From Vanessa cardui (taxonomy: Eukaryota; Arthropoda; Insecta; Lepidoptera; Nymphalidae): a stretch of DNA of 64,000 bases. The notes below the pieces were generated by a model. The model made no database searches. It was not told the origin of the DNA and was given only the letters and a program-made list of their open reading frames with translations. This document shows, one piece after another, positions 60,001-64,000 of the stretch (position 1 is the stretch's first letter; each line of letters begins with the position of its first letter). The position numbers and the translations under genes are program-made. The stretch covers positions 2,480,001 through 2,544,000 of the forward strand of contig NC_061128.1 of NCBI RefSeq assembly GCF_905220365.1, in the 5' to 3' direction.

Positions 60001-62815
60001 TAGCAGTATTAGGTTAACATTAATCTTATTAAACTCGATTCAAAAAGATTGAATAAGTATATATATTTTTAAATCTTTTGATTGAAAAGGCATTAAGGGG
60101 AAACACTTCGAAATTTAAATGTTATTTGTTTTTTTTTTTACGGTCTATTATGAGTGTAAATAAATATTATGAGGAAAACGTGGAACAATATTAAAGACTT
60201 CTATATCCGTAAATTTGATGTAGAGATTTCCGGTGAATTTAACCGATTATTCTTCTCAATTGAAGAAAATACACATATTTATTAAATTAAAGTAACACAT
60301 TACGTGATGTGTATCGGTACTAGAAACTAAATTAGTGATACAAATTATCACTATTATATGTTATATTTACCATAAAAATAAAATGCAAGCGGAATTACAA
60401 CTAGTTTTATTCTAGTATTTTATTTAAACAATAGTCTAAATGTAGTAAAATTTAAAATTTAAATTTCACTAGTTTCACATTTGTTTTGACATTAGGACGT
60501 ATCATAATCAATTCATCTTTAGATCAGCATGGGTAAAAAACATCAAGAGGAAATTTGCATACTACGATATGACTTTACATGTATATAAATGTATATTCAC
60601 CAATCTAGTATATTCCATCCATTTGTCCCGAGAAATGGATGTAATATACTTGGAAACTTCTCCAAAATGTATATTGTAATTAGAACAAGATTCGATACTT
60701 GCAATCATTTAAGAAGTAAATTTTTATTACACTTATTCAATATACCTACGTCAATTTGATTATAAAAATGAAATAATTACAAGTTATTATTTAAAATCAA
60801 GCGACTATATAACTCGTAATCGTATGAATTACACAAGTGTCATACAAGATGCAAATTTTGAACGTAGGTATAGTTTGTATTTAGGGGTATAAATTTCGCT
60901 TCGCTTCGAGCGCCCTGAGCGACAATCTCTAGTTATCGAACAATAGAGTACAAGAGTTATATGAAAGTCTAGGAAATACTGGAATACATTCTTCGATTAA
61001 TAGATGAACAATGTACTTTTTTAATATTTTATACTATGTTTATAGTATAGTAACAGAACTTTAGTCGTCAATCTATTGAGTTTCGAAAGAAATAATTTAA
61101 GGAAAGTTTTAAGATAAAGATATATAATATAAATCCTCTAAATATGTACAGTTACAGGGTAACAAAACTGATTCTTTTTCTGGTTATTATAAGTCCATCC
61201 ATTGTTTTAGGTTTTTTCCCGTCGGCCATCACTAAATCACGTAGTAGTGTGTAACCGGGAAGCAACGAGATTCTCGAAGAGAAGGACGGAAAATGTGACG
61301 TCAGCGGCCCAAGCGCAGCGCAAGAATGGCAACCTCGCTTTGAATGTTTTGTAAATAGAACGATTGTCGTATGAGTGGGACGGGCGTATGTGATTAAGAG
61401 AGATGGGAAATATGTCAAAAAACAACAAAATTGGACTCTACGGCCAAGAATTATGGAATTCAGAATACGTTTTAAGGTTTTTATGTACAGTTATGAGTTC
61501 GTACGATATCCCGTGTGCCTCAACGCGTTTAAAGCTACAAATAATACTTCTTTATCAGCAACTCTTTCGTTTGTTACGTTCGGTTGCAATGGCCTGATTA
61601 ATTAATAGATTAACGCATCCGTGAAATTTTCTTCCATCGAAAAAGTTAATTATTTTTTTATAGATTTTATGCGGTTTGTGCTTAATAATATCTCAATATT
61701 TTATTTAATGTAAAACTTTACTTGTATTTTTAAATTAAATTTTGCTATATTAATTAGCGCTTTCCTAGGGAATGTAATTTCAATAGTATTTTACTCTACA
61801 AATGAAAATAAAAGGCAACGTAAGCTACTCGACGCGTAAATAATAACAATAATTATATCTCTTGTTAAAGATAAAATATAATTTATCAGACGAGACAGAG
61901 ATTCATGGCGATATATTAAAAAACGAAGAGCACGCGTTCCGATGTCTGCCTGCTTTCTGTTATTTGTGAATAATATATTTAAATTTAAGTGTACTTACAA
62001 TATTTCTAATCGCATAAGATAATATAGCAGATATATAGTTTAATTTAGACATGAGTTGAATACATTTTCAGATTTATATAATATTTTAGTAACATTGAGA
62101 CTTGAACCAAAAATATTTGTTCTTAATTTTATCTCTCCTCCATCAATATATATGGTACGAAATAATAAATAAATAAGTGGTGGGTGGGGGTTGGTGGAAA
62201 CGGCCGGGGTCGTCGACCCATCGACCGCCCCCCCACTGCCTTCCCCTAGTCGTATCGAACCTTCGCGGATGTGATATGTCTTAGTTATTTTATATAGTCA
62301 TTTTAAGCATGAGACTGGCTGTGACGTCTCATGGTCAAACGAAACGATGTATTATATGTTAATTAATATTTCATAACAAAATCTTAGATGTTCGTATAAT
62401 TCTAAGAAACTACTGAATGGTTCTTGCTTCAGTTTTCAGGCATTAACAGGTCGATTCGTGAAAAAGTTTTCTTTCTTCTTTTTACAGAACTTAATCAAGA
62501 AATTTATCTCCTTTCAAAGTTGGGCAACTCTCTCGAAACCTCCGTTTCCATAGAAAAGTATTAAAAATCTGCTATTTCTAGTTCAGTGCAGTACATGCGG
62601 TATAGAATTTATTTAAGATATGAAGGTGTTTAAGGCGTTTTTAAATAAAAATATTTATAAAACATAAGAGTTTTCAAATGGTTATCGAGCGACGTGCAAT
62701 AATTTCAAGGAAATATGCAACGAAAAAAACATAAAGCTGTGCTAAAACGAAAAAGAAAGAACGAGAAAGAAGATAACAGCAAATCTACAATATTTACCTT
62801 GATGTCTTGTAAGAC
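42792..62815 (-). CDS. Tet: Tet methylcytosine dioxygenase (5' end missing)
   Basis: Tet enzymes are nuclear Fe(II)/2-oxoglutarate dioxygenases that oxidise 5-methylcytosine; insect Tet also acts on other modified nucleic acids. Exons in transcript order: 62798-62815 (candidate), 51437-51601, 49456-49525, 46455-49190, 46221-46360, 45861-46089, 45486-45764, 45171-45399, 42792-45045, about 2040 codons with consistent phases. The Cys-rich region begins at CNCFPADKNPPEPGSYYTHL and runs through CYTGKEGKTAQGCPMAKW, then VIRRSNYTEKVLVVV. The catalytic fold has ETCGASYSFGCSWSMYYNGC, ECRL-type CRLGFKPGRPFSG, and the Fe ligands H and D of AHAHRDLHNMNNG (45362-45364 and 45356-45358). The third ligand His is in MHSTTAVKSPNR (43224-43226) and the 2-oxoglutarate Arg is in NPTRISLVFYQH. 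A low-complexity insert of about 555 residues separates these halves. No CXXC zinc finger is in the window; in the long isoform it would lie past the right edge. Confidence 0.95.
45171..45399 (-). CDS. Tet: Tet exon with HxD iron-binding motif
   Basis: The acceptor is AATTCACTTTCAG before GGGTAACAG, and the donor is GGACAA before GTGAGTGG. The exon is 229 bp. It encodes GVTACIDFCAHAHRDLHNMN then NGCTVVVTLAKHRALS. The H-R-D triplet supplies two Fe(II) ligands, and the following HN pair corresponds to residues that contact methylcytosine in vertebrate TET2. Confidence 0.95.
45486..45764 (-). CDS. Tet: Tet exon, catalytic core (GCSWSMYYNGC)
   Basis: The acceptor is CTCTTTCAG before GTCTTGATCC, and the donor is TTTTCAG before GTAGAATT. 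The exon is 279 bp. It encodes LDPETCGASYSFGCSWSMYY, NGCKYARSKTVRKFRLSVK and, at its end, CRLGFKPGRPFSG, all closely matching the TET family. Confidence 0.95.
45861..46089 (-). CDS. Tet: Tet exon, Cys-rich/catalytic boundary
   Basis: The acceptor is TTTAATTTCAG before GTCATACGGC, and the donor is TGTCAAG before GTAAGTATC. The exon is 229 bp. It encodes VIRRSNYTEKVLVVVKFRNG, IVVCLVAWEGIPQSEADL, GLPTTRRCATNENRTCACQG. The RRCALNEERTCACQG motif of vertebrate TETs is clearly conserved. Confidence 0.95.
46221..46360 (-). CDS. Tet: Tet exon, Cys-rich region (YTGKEGK)
   Basis: The acceptor is CTTTTACAG before GAGCATCATC, and the donor is AAGTGG before GTGAGTGTAT. The exon is 140 bp. It encodes GASSSLSELRKDLEARTGLS then GKELRIEKICYTGKEGKTAQ and GCPMAKW. 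Confidence 0.95.
46455..49190 (-). CDS. Tet: Tet large exon: N-terminal low-complexity region and start of Cys-rich domain
   Basis: The acceptor is ATTTTGCAG before GTTGGCAGAATC, and the donor is CATTTAG before GTAAGTGAAATG. The exon is 2736 bp, about 911 codons. It opens GWQNQFIQQLPTQTGQTTLD and is dominated by Gln/Asn/Ser/Tyr-rich sequence, with a QNQQQL tandem repeat encoded at about 48010-48500. The conserved part begins near YACCRQGSTKNPPPEHLRDG and includes CNCFPADKNPPEPG and YTHLG. No in-frame ATG was needed because the frame is open from the acceptor. Confidence 0.93.
48010..48500 (-). repeat. Coding minisatellite, 18-bp QNQQQL repeat in Tet
   Basis: On the minus strand, units of CAAAATCAACAACAACTG and variants (AGT for AAT, ATA or ATG for CTG) recur with largely 18-bp spacing. 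They encode QNQQQL, QNQQQM and QSQQQI repeats. The array stays in frame; the shifted frame gives an open KINNNY repeat that is a by-product. Confidence 0.9.
49191..49455 (-). other. Tet intron between 70-bp exon and large exon
   Basis: This short intron has donor GTACGTGC and acceptor TTTTGCAG. It is AT-rich and no feature was recognised. Confidence 0.8.
49456..49525 (-). CDS. Tet: Tet 70-bp exon
   Basis: The acceptor is TTTTTTTGCAG before GCCCCAATGCC, and the donor is TCACAAG before GTACGTGC. It encodes APMPFYAGDPNRFPTAWQTD then PSQ, and its phase matches both neighbouring exons. Confidence 0.85.
49526..51436 (-). other. Tet intron, with an unexplained GC-rich patch at 49600-49720
   Basis: This intron of about 1.9 kb has donor GTATGTTTC and an acceptor at the 70-bp exon. 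A GC-richer patch near 49600-49720 carries short open frames on both strands but no supported exon. The rest is AT-rich. Confidence 0.7.
51437..51601 (-). CDS. Tet: Tet exon encoding an Ala/Pro-rich segment
   Basis: The acceptor is AAAAATTACAG before AGCTATCGCGG, and the donor is CCCATG before GTATGTTTC. At 165 bp it is phase 0 to phase 0. It encodes SYRGRKPLGGGVSSAVGLSP, GLPAAASPGPAAPAAPSP and MKQEHPSQPM. An in-frame ATG near its end could start a short isoform. The segment is predicted to be disordered. Confidence 0.8.
51762..51826. promoter_or_regulatory. Promoter-like patch upstream of Tet exon 51437-51601
   Basis: On the minus strand GCCAATCAG (51818-51826) is a consensus CCAAT box, and TTCAGTC (51769-51775) about 45 bases downstream resembles an arthropod initiator. 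On the plus strand TATAAAAG (51762-51769) is a consensus TATA box. The patch lies about 160-225 bases upstream of a Tet coding exon and is GC-richer than its surroundings. These are motif matches only. Confidence 0.3.
52761..53035 (+). mobile_element. SINE/MITE-like element, GGTGGTAGGG family, copy 2
   Basis: CTTGGTGGTAGGGCTTTGTG, CAAGCCCGCCTGGGTAGGTA and CCACCCACTCATCAG open the element. ACCATCAGGTGGCCCATATG, CTCGTCCGCCAACC and TATACCATAAAA close it. It matches copy 1 at 38406-38662 over most of its length and is recognised as a common butterfly repeat. Confidence 0.8.
58687..58893. mobile_element. MITE-like element with 14-15 bp inverted ends
   Basis: The left end GTATGAACACACCTG and right end CAGGTGTTTCATAC are inverted repeats with one indel. 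Inside, GGCCACACCTATGCG and GGTGGTTGCACCG suggest further partial symmetry. No target-site duplication is obvious, so the class is uncertain. Confidence 0.4.
59284..59540 (+). mobile_element. tRNA-headed SINE, GACCTCCATGG family, copy 2
   Basis: It begins GACGACCTCCATGGTCGAG, with the B-box CCCGGGTTCGATTCCCGG and the body TGTTGTCTTGGGTCTGG to ATTGGGATCAGAGTAATG, then a tail of ATGATG and TTTATCATT repeats. It is nearly identical to the minus-strand copy at 29682-29926, implying fairly recent activity. Confidence 0.85.
60606..60652. repeat. Imperfect hairpin
   Basis: AGTATATTCCATCCATTT and AAATGGATGTAATATACT are inverted copies with a small bulge, separated by GTCCCGAG. Confidence 0.7.
62798..62815 (-). 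CDS. Tet: Candidate Tet 18-bp microexon (VLQDIK)
   Basis: On the minus strand, CTAATTGTTTACAG precedes GTCTTACAAGACATCAAG, which is followed by GTAAATATTG. The 18 bases are exactly six codons in the same phase (0 to 0) as the next exon at 51437-51601, giving VLQDIK joined to SYRGRKPLGGG. It has good splice signals and a branch-point-like CTAAT, but a six-codon exon cannot be proven by inspection. Confidence 0.4.
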
Positions 62816-62952
62816 CTGTAAACAATTAGATTTATATTAGTTATGTACACATATAAATTTATACATACAATAATTATTAATAATATATAGCATAAACTTT
62901 AATTTCAATATTATACTAATATGTAACACACGTGTAAGTACATACACATACC

Positions 62953-62989
62953 AGTACGTCAAAGTAAATACTAAATACTTTGACGTACT
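62953..62989. repeat. Perfect 14-bp inverted repeat, 9-base loop
   Basis: AGTACGTCAAAGTA (62953-62966) and TACTTTGACGTACT (62976-62989) are exact complements around AATACTAAA. It lies about 140 bases upstream (in Tet direction) of the candidate microexon. Confidence 0.9.
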
Positions 62990-63292
62990 AATTCTAAAGT
63001 TCCTTAATATTAAAATTTAATAAATGTATTGTTTTCTTAAACTTAACTGTCGAAGTAATAATTATTATTATTACTATATTAAAAACTTCACCTTCAAAAA
63101 TATTGACCAAAGTAGGCTAATAAGGACACGGTAAAATAATTCTTACTGCATATCAATGTGTTTTAAATATTTTCATATAGAATTAACCAAATCTTCCTCG
63201 TGAAATCCAGGCTATACAACCTTACCCGAAGCCAACAAGGCAATAGCTTAATTCATTTGTAAGGTTTTGAAATTAGCCCTTATAAATATATG

Positions 63293-63328
63293 TTTTTAAT
63301 CGAATAGAACATTCTATTCGATTAAAAA
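63293..63328. repeat. Perfect 17-bp inverted repeat, 2-base centre
   Basis: TTTTTAATCGAATAGAA (63293-63309) and TTCTATTCGATTAAAAA (63312-63328) are exact complements separated by CA. Confidence 0.9.
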
Positions 63329-64000
63329 TAGTCAGATAATTATTTTGTCATTCACTATTTTAAACACTTTCTGAATTTAGAATAGTGTGGCGATATTGTA
63401 GATATCAAAACTAAGATAAGCATTGATCGAGATGCGGGTAATGCGGGTCGCTCGACCCGTGAACGATCGACCTCAGATAACTAGCGTCTTAAAATGTAAC
63501 CATTCAGATTCTATACTGAAATATAGTGGTGTCGTACTGATACAGGTTCGTATCAAATAAATCAGTGTTGAGTGTAACGAAAATCTAACTTTGGCACATT
63601 TAAAAAGAGTTTCTATATTTTTATTTTTTTATATTGATGGGATGTTGTTGTCCCTGGCAACTGACTGGCAAATAAAGAGACAAAAATATTTCACTTAGAC
63701 ATTATTTTTAACATTAATTCACGACACATCAAGTGTGACAAGTTATAAATATCGGATATAAATAATTCATATGAAATATTTAAATATATTTTATATTCGA
63801 ATATTAATAAATAATAAATTGAATATTCATTTAAATATTAGATTTTTTAAATTTTACTAAAAGTTCGAAATAAGTTGACGATCAGGCTGAGTGGATGACG
63901 GAAACTAGATAAATTATACGCGGTTAGTTCCTTTTGAGTTAGTGCCAAGAAAACTTTATTAGTTTATTTTCAAATCTTCAAACAATTTATGTAATAATAA

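Larger units (their letters stand above)
51602..62797 (-). other. Long presumed Tet intron (about 11.2 kb)
   Basis: If the microexon at 62798-62815 is real, all of this is intronic. It contains a promoter-like patch (51762-51826), a SINE/MITE (52761-53035), an ACGT-core cluster (about 56294-56355), a MITE-like inverted repeat (58687-58893), a SINE (59284-59540), a hairpin (60606-60652), and GC-richer patches at 61220-61420 and 62180-62270. No other Tet exon was recognised. Confidence 0.55.
62816..64000. other. Right-edge sequence, presumed Tet intron
   Basis: AT-rich. It contains two perfect inverted repeats (62953-62989 and 63293-63328) and a CGGGTCGCTCGACCCG palindrome near 63443-63458. 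No CXXC exon (which would be Cys-codon rich) was found. Confidence 0.5.

Overview
This looks like an AT-rich, intron-rich arthropod nuclear genome, almost certainly Lepidoptera and probably a nymphalid-type butterfly. The evidence is the spliced genes with GT-AG introns and several repeat families I recognise as lepidopteran: tRNA-headed SINEs, elements with CCGACTTCAAA ends, a Helitron-like MITE ending in CTAG, and a LINE 3' end with a TTTGACTTTGACT tail. The family-level placement is inference from repeat resemblance only. Layout: (1) Positions 1-16 kb are AT-rich and hold only repeats. (2) Two minus-strand exons (16038-16168 and 17370-17479) encode the N-terminus of NADH-type glutamate synthase (GOGAT). 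The rest of that gene is not visible. (3) A complete seven-exon plus-strand gene runs from 20161 to 36524. It encodes the non-catalytic subunit of polyprenyl diphosphate synthase (PDSS2, the coenzyme Q side-chain enzyme, about 423 aa). Its terminal exon runs straight into a GC-rich tandem array of six further 135-bp copies of the exon's own end, each with the PDSS2 stop codon. (4) A repeat-rich convergent intergenic region lies at about 38.2-42.8 kb and includes a 370-bp foldback element. (5) The 5-methylcytosine dioxygenase Tet is on the minus strand. Eight firmly supported coding exons lie at 42792-51601. A likely 18-bp microexon at 62798-62815 would extend it through an 11-kb intron, so the CXXC-bearing 5' end would lie beyond the right edge. 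Tet and PDSS2 are convergent. GOGAT and PDSS2 are divergent, with about 2.7 kb between their first recognised coding exons. I see no functional link among the three genes. No CRISPR array, rRNA or free-standing tRNA gene was seen, and the tRNA-like sequences are SINE heads. The most unusual features are the PDSS2 terminal-exon array, the SINE that supplies sequence up to the PDSS2 exon 3 splice site, the candidate Tet microexon with perfect inverted repeats nearby, the promoter-like patch just upstream of the Tet exon at 51.4-51.6 kb, and the very large low-complexity insert inside the Tet catalytic fold.
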